Shown: piece by piece, positions 45,243-53,532 of the stretch | Position numbering within the stretch: the stretch's first letter is position 1 | Layout: each line of letters starts with the position of its first letter | Source of the DNA: Candidatus Nitrosopumilus sp. | GTDB lineage: Archaea > Thermoproteota > Nitrososphaeria > Nitrososphaerales > Nitrosopumilaceae | Assembly (NCBI GenBank): GCA_013215285.1 | Contig: JABSRD010000001.1 | Span: 124,001-188,000 of the forward strand | Reading direction: 5' to 3' | DNA length: 64,000 nt | Notes under the pieces: model-generated | What the model was told of the DNA's origin: nothing | What the model saw: the letters and a program-made list of their open reading frames with translations, nothing else | The model's database searches: none | Position numbers and translations under genes: made by a program

Positions 45243-46163
45243 TTGGCCTCAAAGATCACTGTAAAAGCTCCATCATCAACTGCAAATTTAGGTCCTGGAT
45301 TTGATGTATTTGGGTTGGCACTAAATGCATTTTATGATGAAATTACATTAACTAAAACAAAAAGTGGAATTACAATAATCACAGATGGAAATGTACCTAC
45401 AAATCCTGAAAAAAATACTGCAGGATTAGTTGTAAAAAATATGAAAAAAAAATTCAAAATCAAAGAAGGTATCGAAATTAAAATCAAAAAGGGAGTACCG
45501 GCAGGATTTGGAATGGGAAGTAGTGCAGCATCAGCTGCTGCTGCTGCAGTGGCATTTGATAAATTATTTAGACTTAAACTTGATGGAAATTCTCTAGTAG
45601 AATTTGCAGGTTCTGGAGAAAAAGCTAGTGCAGGTACAATTCATTATGATAATGTTGCAGCTTCTGTTTTGGGTGGATTTGTAATAGTAAAAACAAATCC
45701 TTTGGATGTAATTAGAGTAGAACCCCCAACAAATCTTAGAATGTGTATCGCAGTTCCAGATATTGGCGTTCCAAAAAAGAAGACAAAAGTATCAAGAGGG
45801 GTAATTCCAAAAAAAATTAAGTTTACTGATAGTATTTTGAATTTATCAAATGCTGCAGCAATTGTTGCAGGATTTATGAAAAAAGACCTAGAATTAATTG
45901 GTAATTCAATTAAAGATGTGATAGTTGAACCTGCAAGACAACATATGATACCAGGATTTACCAAAGTGAAACAAAATGCTCTAAAAGCTGGAGCATTAGG
46001 TGTAACAATTAGTGGTGCAGGGCCATCAGTAATTGCATTCTCAAAAAGTTCTTCTAATTTGAAAAAGATCAGTAAAGCAATGTCGAAAGGATTTGAATCT
46101 ACAAATACAAAATGTCAAATAATTATCTGTAAACCTAGTAAAGGTGCAATAAATAAAAAATAA
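45243..46163 (+). CDS. thrB: Homoserine kinase
   Basis: GHMP kinase making O-phosphohomoserine for threonine synthesis. N-terminal VKAPSSTANLGPGFDVFGLAL, the ATP-binding PAGFGMGSSAASAAAAAVAF and C-terminal GVTISGAGPSVIAF are characteristic. TTG start (45243) directly after the GPN GTPase stop; length 306 is normal. Operon-like with the GPN GTPase and queC. Confidence 0.94.
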   Translation: MASKITVKAPSSTANLGPGFDVFGLALNAFYDEITLTKTKSGITIITDGNVPTNPEKNTAGLVVKNMKKKFKIKEGIEIKIKKGVPAGFGMGSSAASAAAAAVAFDKLFRLKLDGNSLVEFAGSGEKASAGTIHYDNVAASVLGGFVIVKTNPLDVIRVEPPTNLRMCIAVPDIGVPKKKTKVSRGVIPKKIKFTDSILNLSNAAAIVAGFMKKDLELIGNSIKDVIVEPARQHMIPGFTKVKQNALKAGALGVTISGAGPSVIAFSKSSSNLKKISKAMSKGFESTNTKCQIIICKPSKGAINKK

Positions 46164-46178
46164 ATTCAGTTGAAGATT

Positions 46179-46853
46179 ATGAAAAAAGCAGTTATTGTAT
46201 TTAGTGGTGGAATAGACTCTGTTTGTGCAGTTTCATTTTTGAAATCAAAATATGAATTGTATGGAATTACTTTTTCATATGGACAAAAAGCAGACATGGA
46301 AATTGCTGCTGCAAAATCTTTTGCAAAGAAACTTGGATTAAAACAACATAAAATAATTGATATTGGTTTTATGAAAGAGTTGTATGGAAATTCAAATGTT
46401 TTGACAAGTACTAAAAGAAAAATTCCTAGTAAATTTGAATATTCAATTGTAGTTCCAATTAGAAATGCAGTATTTTTATCAATTGCATCTGCATGGGCTT
46501 TTACACTTAATGCTTCACTAGTTGTATATGGTGCACATACTGGAGATAAACACTATCCTGATTGTAGACCAATCTTTGCAAAAAAATTAGAATCTGCATT
46601 TAATCAAGGAGAGATTGATGGAATTAATACTAAATTAAGAAAAAGTATTCATATTTGGTCACCTTATCGTGAAGGGTTATCAAAAAAAGATTTACTCAAA
46701 GCTGGAATGAAAGTTTTAGGAGATTCTATCTTTAAAACTTGGAGTTGTTATTCAAATAAAAAATATCATTGTGGAGTTTGTGAATCATGTAATAATAGAA
46801 AAATTGCATTTCAAAAAGCTGGTATCATTGATAAAACAAAATATCTAAAATAA
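46179..46853 (+). CDS. queC: 7-cyano-7-deazaguanine (preQ0) synthase QueC
   Basis: Converts 7-carboxy-7-deazaguanine to preQ0, the precursor of archaeosine in tRNA. PP-loop FSGGIDS at the N-terminus, SYGQKADMEI, VPIRNAVFLSIA, and the C-terminal zinc site TWSCY ... CGVCESCNNRK. ATG 46179 used; a TTG nine bases upstream is possible. folE and queE are on the opposite strand within 2 kb, forming a small preQ0 locus. Confidence 0.94.
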   Translation: MKKAVIVFSGGIDSVCAVSFLKSKYELYGITFSYGQKADMEIAAAKSFAKKLGLKQHKIIDIGFMKELYGNSNVLTSTKRKIPSKFEYSIVVPIRNAVFLSIASAWAFTLNASLVVYGAHTGDKHYPDCRPIFAKKLESAFNQGEIDGINTKLRKSIHIWSPYREGLSKKDLLKAGMKVLGDSIFKTWSCYSNKKYHCGVCESCNNRKIAFQKAGIIDKTKYLK

Positions 46854-46855
46854 TT

Positions 46856-47104
46856 CTAGTATCCATTTTGAAGAACTTTTGTTAGAATTAAACGTCTAAT
46901 TCCAATATACCAAACAAGAAAGAAGATGCCCATAATTCCTATAAACATATAATTTTGTACTTCTGGAGTTAATCCTTCAATAGAATTAGTAATTTTACTT
47001 GATGCTATCAGAGAAATTGCAATAAGAAGTATACATTCAATTGCATACCATATCCAATGAGGGAATGATTCTTTTGGAATGTGAATATTTGGATGCACTC
47101 CCAT
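46856..47104 (-). CDS. Small two-helix membrane protein
   Basis: 82 residues with two clear hydrophobic helices (WYAIECILLIAISLIASS and YMFIGIMGIFFLVWYIGI), a short N-terminus and a basic C-terminus. No family recognised. Convergent with queC, 2 bases apart, and 43 bases downstream of folE on the same strand. Confidence 0.6.
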   Translation of the reverse strand: MGVHPNIHIPKESFPHWIWYAIECILLIAISLIASSKITNSIEGLTPEVQNYMFIGIMGIFFLVWYIGIRRLILTKVLQNGY

Positions 47105-47147
47105 ATTGATAATTAAAAATTTAGATTATTTAATTATTCAGTATACT

Positions 47148-47705
47148 CTAAAAGTAAGAGTCAGAGGCACGTTTTCTAATAAGTGTCATTATACCTTCTT
47201 TTTCATCTTTATTTTCATAAATTCCTCTAAATGCAGTTGAGGAAAGCGTTGCATCATTTCTAACACCTCGCATTTTCATACAAAGATGTTCTGCATCAGC
47301 CAAAACTACAACCCCTTTAACTCCTTGAGCATACAGTTCATCAGCAATATTTTTGGTTAATCGTTCTTGAATTTGTAATCTTTTTGAATATTTTTCAACT
47401 AATCTGACAAGTTTTGATATTCCAAATACTCTACCATTTGGGGAATATGCAATGTGAATTTTCCCAAAAAATGGCAACATATGGTGTTCACACATTGAAT
47501 AAAATTGAATATTGCGTGCAATAACTGCATCAGAATCTTCTGAAAACTGTACAGATAATTCTGAATCAGAATCATATCCAGCAAAAATTTCTTTGTACAT
47601 ACTTGCAATTCTTTCAGGAGTTTCTCGTAATCCTTCACGAGTAGGATCCTCACCAATTTCAATGATTAATTCTCTAATGAGTTTCTTTACACGTTCTTCA
47701 TTCAT
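47148..47705 (-). CDS. folE: GTP cyclohydrolase I (FolE)
   Basis: Converts GTP to 7,8-dihydroneopterin triphosphate, first step towards preQ0 (and pterins). Zinc site CEHHMLPFFGK and the later Cys in AEHLCMKMRGV, plus GRVFGISKLVRLVE, are the type-IA signatures. Length 185. Its position beside queE and queC points to archaeosine synthesis. A copy of the CGCCTAAAAAT element lies about 50 bases upstream. Confidence 0.94.
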   Translation of the reverse strand: MNEERVKKLIRELIIEIGEDPTREGLRETPERIASMYKEIFAGYDSDSELSVQFSEDSDAVIARNIQFYSMCEHHMLPFFGKIHIAYSPNGRVFGISKLVRLVEKYSKRLQIQERLTKNIADELYAQGVKGVVVLADAEHLCMKMRGVRNDATLSSTAFRGIYENKDEKEGIMTLIRKRASDSYF

Positions 47706-47748
47706 GTTATATTCTCACAGAATTTTTCTAGTATTTGAACCTAATCAG

Positions 47749-47759
47749 ATTTTTAGGCG
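47749..47759 (-). promoter_or_regulatory. CGCCTAAAAAT element upstream of folE
   Basis: Eleven-base core shared with 57658-57674 and, less exactly, 44162-44177, all oriented towards the downstream gene. Here it lies about 50 bases before the folE ATG, between folE and queE. Unknown significance. Confidence 0.35.
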
Positions 47760-47769
47760 AGTAGAAGGA

Positions 47770-48483
47770 TTATGGAGCTCCAATAAATTTGTGTAATTGT
47801 GGAACTACCTTAACATCAATGTAATGTGGATATACTAAATCATACAAATTCAATAAAAGATCTAAAGAAGGTTCAGAAACACCATATGTTGGTTGAATAA
47901 TAAATCCATCAATATCATCTTTAGAAATAACATTAAAGATTTGTTTTGTTAATTCTTCAAATTCATTTAATTGAGTTTTGGAACTAACTACAATTTTGAT
48001 GTAAGTTATTTTTTTTGCACTTACAGATGATTCAAGACACTTCATCGTATGACCAATTAATTTTTCATAATGTTCAGAGTCTACAAAATCAGAATCTTTT
48101 GTTTTAAATTCAATTTTAACAATATCCATAAATGGCAAAACATGATTGAATCTATCAATATCAAAACATGATGATTCAAGATATGTGGGGATTTTTTTTT
48201 CTTGAATATGTTTTGCAAGTTGGGCTACTGCTTGATGTTGAATTAAAGGATCACCACCTGTGAAATTTACTTTGTAAGTTTGATGTTTAAGATTAGAATC
48301 AATTAGTTGGTTTGCTTCCTCAATTGTATATTCTGTACCAGAATCAAGTGGAAGGGATTCCTTGGTGTCACAATAAAAACAAGTAAAAGGACATCCTGCA
48401 AGTCTCACAAACAGAGTCTTTGTTCCATAAAGAATTCCTTCACCTTCAACTGATGTAAATATCTCAAATAATCTTACTTTCAA
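47770..48483 (-). CDS. queE: 7-carboxy-7-deazaguanine synthase (QueE), radical SAM
   Basis: Radical SAM enzyme in preQ0 synthesis. The N-terminus IFTSVEGEGILYGTKTLFVRL leads into the cluster-binding CPFTCFYCDT (Cx3Cx2C). NFTGGDPLIQ follows, as in QueE. Length 237. Upstream of folE on the same strand, separated by 64 bases, with queC nearby, so three of the preQ0 genes are grouped; QueD is not in the window. Confidence 0.93.
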   Translation of the reverse strand: MKVRLFEIFTSVEGEGILYGTKTLFVRLAGCPFTCFYCDTKESLPLDSGTEYTIEEANQLIDSNLKHQTYKVNFTGGDPLIQHQAVAQLAKHIQEKKIPTYLESSCFDIDRFNHVLPFMDIVKIEFKTKDSDFVDSEHYEKLIGHTMKCLESSVSAKKITYIKIVVSSKTQLNEFEELTKQIFNVISKDDIDGFIIQPTYGVSEPSLDLLLNLYDLVYPHYIDVKVVPQLHKFIGAP

Positions 48484-48527
48484 GTAATAATAGTAATTTA
48501 TTTCATTATTTATTCAATGAGTTTTTG

Positions 48528-48722
48528 TTAATGCATTACAGGTTCTTTTGTATAAAATAATCCTGCGATAAAAAATACCACTCCCAATATTCCTATTGTG
48601 CTTCCAATGAGTTCTACTTGATTTTGTAAATCGCCTTCAATTGGAGCCCATAACCAAGCCATCAAAGCACCCACTATTATCATTGGAATACCCACACCAA
48701 TTGTAATTGCTTTAGATGCCAT
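48528..48722 (-). CDS. Small two-helix membrane protein
   Basis: 64 residues with two hydrophobic helices (TIGVGIPMIIVGALMAWLW and IGSTIGILGVVFFIAGLFY). Similar in design to other tiny thaumarchaeal membrane proteins (compare 54314-54523). No function recognisable. Confidence 0.6.
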   Translation of the reverse strand: MASKAITIGVGIPMIIVGALMAWLWAPIEGDLQNQVELIGSTIGILGVVFFIAGLFYTKEPVMH

Positions 48723-48798
48723 ACTGAATTCTGTTTAGAAAATATATATGAATTTTATGGTGATTAATCTAGATTTTTTTGTGTGTGATAATTTCAGT

Positions 48799-49149
48799 TT
48801 ATTGATTTAGATTAACAATTAGTTGTTTTGCAGAAATTATCTCATTTTGAGAATCATATGTAATCACATAAAGCATTGCAAATGAACCATTAGGAAAGGG
48901 TGTTACATTGTTAAATGTAATATTATCACTAGATGTAGATTTTACAGTATTTGGATTACAGCTGACACAACCTATTGTGTAATTTTTTGCTTCATCATCA
49001 TGATTCCAAGTGATTTTAATTGTAGCAGAGTCACCATCATAATTTGATACAAATGTTTTGACATTATCAAGAGGTTCGGCAAATGCCTGATTACTAAAAA
49101 TTACGCCAGTTACTAATACAAACAGGCCTAATAATGCAATAATGTTCAA
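48799..49149 (-). CDS. Small secreted protein, fibronectin-III-like segment
   Basis: 116 residues: signal peptide (LLGLFVLVTGVIFSNQAFAEP) and one beta-sandwich-like domain (SATIKITWNHDDEAKNYTIG) with a Cys pair CVSC. The ATG overlaps the stop of the upstream membrane winged-helix gene by 4 bases (ATGA), so they are co-translated. Function unknown. Confidence 0.7.
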   Translation of the reverse strand: MNIIALLGLFVLVTGVIFSNQAFAEPLDNVKTFVSNYDGDSATIKITWNHDDEAKNYTIGCVSCNPNTVKSTSSDNITFNNVTPFPNGSFAMLYVITYDSQNEIISAKQLIVNLNQ

Positions 49150-50150
49150 TCCTCTTCCTCCAAATCGTTTCTTAATTTAACCATATTTTGCAAGTCTTTT
49201 TTATAAATTTCTACTACATCTATTCTTTCTAATCGTTTTACAGCTCTCCACATGGTAGTTCTAGGTTGAAGAAATTTTTTTCGTAGATCACTTTCAAAAA
49301 CTTCGCCTCCATTTTCAGAGATGAATTTTACAATCTCTTTATCATCTGCACGCATATCTAGTCTAAAACTGAAAATGGTATTAGGATCTATAGATTCAGA
49401 TTGTTTTTCAGATGTAATCACTGGTGTTTGTATCTGAGGTTTTGATTGTTTTTTCTTTATTACAATAGCTGTTCCAATACTTGTTGCAGCAATTGAGCCA
49501 ATTACTAATCCAATTATCATAATATCAGATGTAAGTCCAGGTTGATTTGGTATAATTTCTGGAGTAACTCCAAAAATGTAATCAATTTGAGTAGGTCCGC
49601 TAAAAAGTTCTAGTTTGATTTGCTCATCAATTTGTTCCATGTTAGTTGGTAAAACATCCATTCCTACAATTACAGAATTTTCAGGCATTAGTAATGAATA
49701 GTTTGATGGGGAATCAAATGAAAAAGTCCAAACTCGTCCTTCTTTAGAAATTAAATCATGAATATCATAATCAATAGTAATAATTGATAAATCTAAAGTT
49801 TCAATTGTTACTATATCATCAATAATATCTCCAGATAACAAAGAACCATTTTCTCCAACTGCTGCAAAATTATCAACAGACGGACCAAAAAGACTCAGTT
49901 CAAAATTTGAGGAATCTACATCCATCTGAGAGAATACATGTGTAGAACCATCAGAATTTATGGTAAGTTCAAGAGTTCGAGTAGAGCTGAATGAGGTCTG
50001 TAAAGGTATTGTTAGTGCAACTACGATTAAACCAGCCATTATCAAAGGTGTGTTAACCATTGTTTCGAGTATACCCTCAGTCCTTACAAAAAGCATTCCA
50101 TCTTCTCGAAGAAACTCTTTCCTATGAATTGGTACGATTTCTGGATTCAT
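49146..50150 (-). CDS. Membrane protein with C-terminal winged-helix DNA-binding domain
   Basis: 334 residues. First membrane helix at about 33-50 (TPLIMAGLIVVALTIPL), an extracellular region of about 170 residues, a second helix near 215-235 (IMIIGLVIGSIAATSIGTAIV), then a cytoplasmic winged-helix domain (KEIVKFISENGGEVFESDLRK ... PRTTMWRAVKRLERIDVVEI). This architecture suggests a one-component membrane sensor-regulator. It lies 4 bases after a small winged-helix gene and overlaps the secreted-protein gene downstream. Confidence 0.78.
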   Translation of the reverse strand: MNPEIVPIHRKEFLREDGMLFVRTEGILETMVNTPLIMAGLIVVALTIPLQTSFSSTRTLELTINSDGSTHVFSQMDVDSSNFELSLFGPSVDNFAAVGENGSLLSGDIIDDIVTIETLDLSIITIDYDIHDLISKEGRVWTFSFDSPSNYSLLMPENSVIVGMDVLPTNMEQIDEQIKLELFSGPTQIDYIFGVTPEIIPNQPGLTSDIMIIGLVIGSIAATSIGTAIVIKKKQSKPQIQTPVITSEKQSESIDPNTIFSFRLDMRADDKEIVKFISENGGEVFESDLRKKFLQPRTTMWRAVKRLERIDVVEIYKKDLQNMVKLRNDLEEED

Positions 50151-50154
50151 AACA

Positions 50155-50415
50155 TCAATACCTTAGATTCATGCTCTCCACTAATCCCTGAAATCTCTTA
50201 AATTCCTGAAAAAATTGAAGTCCTTTTTCAGTAATTTGAAAGACTCTATTCCTGTCAGTTTTGACTGATTCTACTAAGCCTGCTTCTACCAATTTCTCAC
50301 ATTTGTCTAGTACTGCATAGTGAGAAAGGTTAGCCTTTCGAGAGATTGCAGATATAATGATTCCATCACGACCGCCATCAGCGGTAACGTCTAAGATATC
50401 ACCCATTATGCCCAT
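50155..50415 (-). CDS. Small winged-helix transcription regulator
   Basis: 86 residues with a single winged helix: ILDVTADGGRDGIIISAISRKANLSH, then KCEKLVEAGLVESVK and FQITEKGLQFFQEFKRF. Similar to the thaumarchaeal small wHTH regulators. First gene of a leftward operon with a membrane winged-helix protein and a secreted protein; probably autoregulates from the 340-base intergenic region to its right. Confidence 0.8.
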   Translation of the reverse strand: MGIMGDILDVTADGGRDGIIISAISRKANLSHYAVLDKCEKLVEAGLVESVKTDRNRVFQITEKGLQFFQEFKRFQGLVESMNLRY

Positions 50416-50490
50416 TTCTGACCTGTATTGTTGTTTTGATATGCTAAGTATAGATCAAGTTAGTATTATAGGGACATTCTGAAACCTCAA

Positions 50491-50513
50491 AGCGGAACGC
50501 ATAGCGGAACGCA
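50491..50513. repeat. Two 11-base direct repeats AGCGGAACGCA
   Basis: Two identical 11-mers spaced 12 bases apart start to start, about 75 bases upstream of the winged-helix gene and inside a 340-base divergent intergenic region. Spacing of about one helical turn makes an operator for a dimeric regulator plausible. Confidence 0.5.
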
Positions 50514-50620
50514 ATTTTAGTTGGAAAAATATCATATTTTTTTACAAAAACGATTCGGGGAAGAAATTCATAGAAATTTTGTGCCTAAAAATTTGATTAA
50601 AAAATTTGATTTTTCTTGAA

Positions 50621-50662
50621 AAAATACCATTTTTAATATTTTTAGAAAAATAATGGTATTTT
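50621..50662. repeat. 11-base perfect inverted repeat
   Basis: AAAATACCATT (50621-50631) and AATGGTATTTT (50652-50662) form a perfect inverted repeat with a 20-base A/T-rich spacer. Lies between divergent genes (winged-helix regulator and a broken exported protein); operator or cruciform-like element. Confidence 0.5.
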
Positions 50663-50699
50663 AAGAATTTATAGTCATTTTCAATAAATTTTGCATGTA

Positions 50700-50727
50700 A
50701 GGAACAGGACGATTCCTCGTTGTTCCT
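50700..50727. repeat. 7-base inverted repeat AGGAACA/TGTTCCT before the exported-protein gene
   Basis: AGGAACA at 50700-50706 and TGTTCCT at 50721-50727, 14 bases apart, ending 28 bases before the ATG at 50756. Position suits a transcriptional operator or a leader hairpin. Confidence 0.45.
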
Positions 50728-50755
50728 AATCTATCATTTTGATATAATTCTGAAT

Positions 50756-51430
50756 ATGAAAAAATCTCAAAAAAGATCAATTGGTGTTATTGCAATCCTT
50801 TTGATGCTTGGTGCTTCACCACTATCTGTAACTTACTCATTTGCAGATTTTGGAAACTATCAAGAAGGTAAGAAGGAACAACAAAGTAACCAAAAAGAGA
50901 GATTTGGTGCAATTCTTACTGAAAAAATTGTTGATGGAAAGCTGAAAGTACAACATTATGAATTGCCTGATGACATTTCATAAAAAGATATGCAGAGAAT
51001 GCTATCATCTGATGGTGAAACATCTAGTTGGGCATTTGTGAATACAAATGCATATCATTCAGGAATAATTCTCTTTGATGGAAAAGCATTTAAAATTGGA
51101 GAAAATCTCTGGAAGATTTCTACAAATGGTGTGTTAAATCTTGGAGAAAGGCAGTTTGACCTAGAATTAAATGGAAAATCCAATGGAACCCAGATGATAT
51201 TGAATGGGACTGCCTCAGTGGGAAAACTCAGTTACAAAATCATATTTTCTGGAAAAGTTTCAGAAACAGATGAAGAGAATGTATTTGAAATTTTCTTTGT
51301 AAATTTGGTCACAAAAAATCCGGAATTAGGTGAAAATATCAAATTTCCACAAATTGAGGAATTAATCATCAATTTAGAAAAATCAATCGAGTCTAATCAA
51401 GAATTCAGAAATATGATATTGATTAGATAA
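50756..51430 (+). pseudogene. Exported protein gene interrupted by an in-frame TAA
   Basis: From ATG 50756: signal peptide (MKKSQKRSIGVIAILLMLGA) followed by a polar region up to VQHYELPDDIS, then TAA at 50981-50983. The same frame continues KDMQRMLSSDGETSSWAF and a roughly 145-residue beta-rich domain (NAYHSGIILFDGKAFKIGE) to 51430. One substitution in a single codon restores a 224-residue secreted protein. An independent downstream gene from ATG 50990 is possible but would lack a signal peptide. Confidence 0.75.
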
Positions 51431-51530
51431 TCACCTTTTTTTCTTTTTTTTTTGACTAAAAATCATTCACAAGGTCAGCTTTGAGATTCATAGTAACTTT
51501 TTATTCCCATTTTAAAAAGAATATTATAAA

Positions 51531-51998
51531 ATGTTTGACAAGTTCAAAAATGATGAGGGAGGAGAAATGGTAGAAGAAAGACCTGAAGAAAGTTCCAATG
51601 CAGAATCTGTAGAAACTCCAGCTAAATCTAGTCAAATTGGAATTGGAGAATTAATGGGAAAACGTGCCAAGCTAGAAGAGGCAATTGATTATGTTGGTTT
51701 AATGATTAAGAATCTCAAAGATAAAAGAACTTCACTTGAAAAAGATATTGAAGAAGAATCTGTAGATATTAAAAATCTCAAAGAAAAACTTCAAAAGGTT
51801 AGTGAATACATTGATGAGGAAAACAGAGGAATTACAGAACTTGCCAATAAAAGAAAGCAAGTAGAATCAGAAGCTGATCAAGCGGGTGTTATAATCAATG
51901 ATTTACGAAACAAATTATCAAGTGTTGATAAAATTATTGATGATGAAGGTAATAGGGTAAAGCAAATCAAAGAAGCAAGAAATTATCTAGAAAGTTAG
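51531..51998 (+). CDS. Coiled-coil protein, unknown function
   Basis: 155 residues; after an acidic N-terminus (residues 1-35) almost the whole protein is heptad-rich helix (MGKRAKLEEAIDYVGLMIK, LKDKRTSLEKDIEEE, ANKRKQVESEADQAG). No membrane segment. The adjacent convergent gene is a CdvB-like protein that is also helical, but a link is only positional. Confidence 0.75.
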   Translation: MFDKFKNDEGGEMVEERPEESSNAESVETPAKSSQIGIGELMGKRAKLEEAIDYVGLMIKNLKDKRTSLEKDIEEESVDIKNLKEKLQKVSEYIDEENRGITELANKRKQVESEADQAGVIINDLRNKLSSVDKIIDDEGNRVKQIKEARNYLES

Positions 51999-52056
51999 AT
52001 TGTAATCTAAGAGATTTGAATGTACGAAGTATGGCTAAAACAGGGTTAAAATTGAA

Positions 52057-52698
52057 TTAGAGGAATTTTGTACTAGTTGTTTCTTGTGTACTTGTTGGTA
52101 CTGATGGAAACATTTGACCTGCAGAACTCTCAGCAACAGCTGTAGCTTCTTTTAGTATTCTCTCAGATTCTGTGTTTGTAGACTCATCAATTCCAAATGT
52201 GGCATCCCCTGAGAAACTTTCAGTCATAAATCCTCCAAGCATTTCAGCCATTTGGCCAATTTCTTGTTCAGCTCCAGGCATAATTTTTCCAAGAGAAGAT
52301 TTTAGATTTTTCATTAATCCCATTGTTGGCATGATTGCTACAACAGTATCTCCAAGATCGCTAAATGTGGTTAAACGTAATTCAATTTGTTCTAATGCAA
52401 TTCTAGCACTACTCATGATTTTAGTAACTTTTCTAATCTCAGCTAATTCATTTCCAAGAATTTTACTAGTTCTAACATCATGTTTTTGAGTTGCTTCTAC
52501 AATTCTTTGAAATAATTGTGTATCACGTTCTTGTAGATTTTTTAACATTGAATCTAATTTTTTAATTTGTAATTGTAATTTTTTAACTCCATCCTGAATT
52601 CTTGGTTTGAGTGCTCCTTTAGGTTTGATAGCATCATTAATTTTTTCAGTAATTCCTGATTTTGGTTGTTTTGACCATTTACTGTGTAAACTAGGCAT
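52057..52698 (-). CDS. cdvB: CdvB-family ESCRT-III-like protein (paralogue 2)
   Basis: 213 residues from ATG 52698; the longer frame to 52911 has no family similarity upstream of MPSLHSKW. The Snf7-like core has KPKGALKPRIQDGVKKLQL, SMLKNLQERDTQLFQRIV and NELAEIRKVTKIMSSAR, matching the copy at 27462-28115 nearly motif for motif, and a Ser/Thr-rich tail. Dispersed paralogues suggest division of labour in Cdv-type division or membrane remodelling. Confidence 0.85.
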   Translation of the reverse strand: MPSLHSKWSKQPKSGITEKINDAIKPKGALKPRIQDGVKKLQLQIKKLDSMLKNLQERDTQLFQRIVEATQKHDVRTSKILGNELAEIRKVTKIMSSARIALEQIELRLTTFSDLGDTVVAIMPTMGLMKNLKSSLGKIMPGAEQEIGQMAEMLGGFMTESFSGDATFGIDESTNTESERILKEATAVAESSAGQMFPSVPTSTQETTSTKFL

Positions 52699-52837
52699 AA
52701 ATTTGATTTCAGAATATGTACTTAATTTTGAGTGTGAAAAATGGTTAACCGGACGTGAAATTTCACTAACAAAGATTGAATTTTTTCTCATATTTAGATA
52801 AAAATATTTTTTATAATAGAGCCTAGAAACTGCTTCA

Positions 52838-53269
52838 TTGAAGAAAAAAATTGTAATAATTTTCATAGTTGTAATAATTGGAATTCTTTTAGTAAATTTT
52901 TCATCAGACAAATCTGAAAAAATGAATAGTGCTATTTTTCATGTGACTCTTGCTGATCCAGATTTATACATTAATGGAGTTTATGCTGAAAAATTTACTA
53001 TTGACAAGGGACAATATTCTTTTAGATTTGTTCCAAATGGAAGTAGTCCAGAGATATTATCAATTTCAATAAATGGTAAGAATTTTGATTTCTCTGAAAA
53101 TTTTAAACTACAAAGTACCTTACATGAAACTGAAATCTCAGAATATTTTACATGGGAGTATGAAGGAGGAAAAATTATTGAGATTTCAGAGATCCAAGAA
53201 GTTTCAATTATTATTAATCCAAATGGAAATGTGATAGGTTCGGTATCTGTAGATATATTAGAAAATTAA
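52838..53269 (+). CDS. Membrane-anchored or secreted small protein
   Basis: TTG start; MKKKIVIIFIVVIIGILLVN forms an N-terminal anchor or signal, followed by about 120 residues of beta-rich sequence (FHVTLADPDLYINGVYAEKF, SYEYFTWEYEGG-like EYFTWEYEGGK). No family recognised. Divergent from the CdvB copy; its 3' end lies 2 bases before the multi-hairpin RNA candidate. Confidence 0.65.
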   Translation: MKKKIVIIFIVVIIGILLVNFSSDKSEKMNSAIFHVTLADPDLYINGVYAEKFTIDKGQYSFRFVPNGSSPEILSISINGKNFDFSENFKLQSTLHETEISEYFTWEYEGGKIIEISEIQEVSIIINPNGNVIGSVSVDILEN

Positions 53270-53271
53270 AA

Positions 53272-53397
53272 GGCGTTAACCCCTAACTGCAGAACAATGA
53301 GAGATTTCCTCTCGTGGTCAAATGCCTCAACATTTGATTGCCTTTTCCGTTCTGCGGGGCTACGCAGTTTAGTCGATAGGAATTTGAACCTTCGGCA
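53272..53397 (-). ncRNA. Candidate structured RNA with three nested hairpins
   Basis: A GC-richer 126-base island between genes. Plus-strand coordinates of helices: GCAGAAC (53289-53295) with GTTCTGC (53349-53355), enclosing GAGAG/CTCTC (53299-53313) and TCAAATG/CATTTGA (53318-53337). An outer helix CTAACT/AGTTTAG flanks them, and a CTGCG/CGCAG hairpin (53352-53367) competes with it. GGGG and CCCC tracts could form a pseudoknot. Minus strand is favoured: a TATA-like TTAAATAG lies upstream and a T-run follows GGTTAACGCC. Family not recognised. Confidence 0.55.
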
Positions 53398-53532
53398 TTA
53401 ATTATTATAGTAACTTTAACTATTTAACATTTAATATAATAAATTATAAAAAACAATAATATTTTTTGAAATATTTTATGCCTAATAAGAAGTAAATTCA
53501 TCTATAAATTACGAATTTTCATTCAAAAATTA

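Noticed and set aside
53299-53313. RNase P conserved region (GAGGAAAT-like on the minus strand)
   Set aside because: It is part of a simple GAGAG/CTCTC hairpin, and the other conserved RNase P regions are missing.
53272-53397. Permuted or intron-containing tRNA (GGTTCAAATTCC resembles a B-box)
   Set aside because: The T loop has one extra base, the T stem does not pair, and no acceptor, D and anticodon arms can be assembled in any order.
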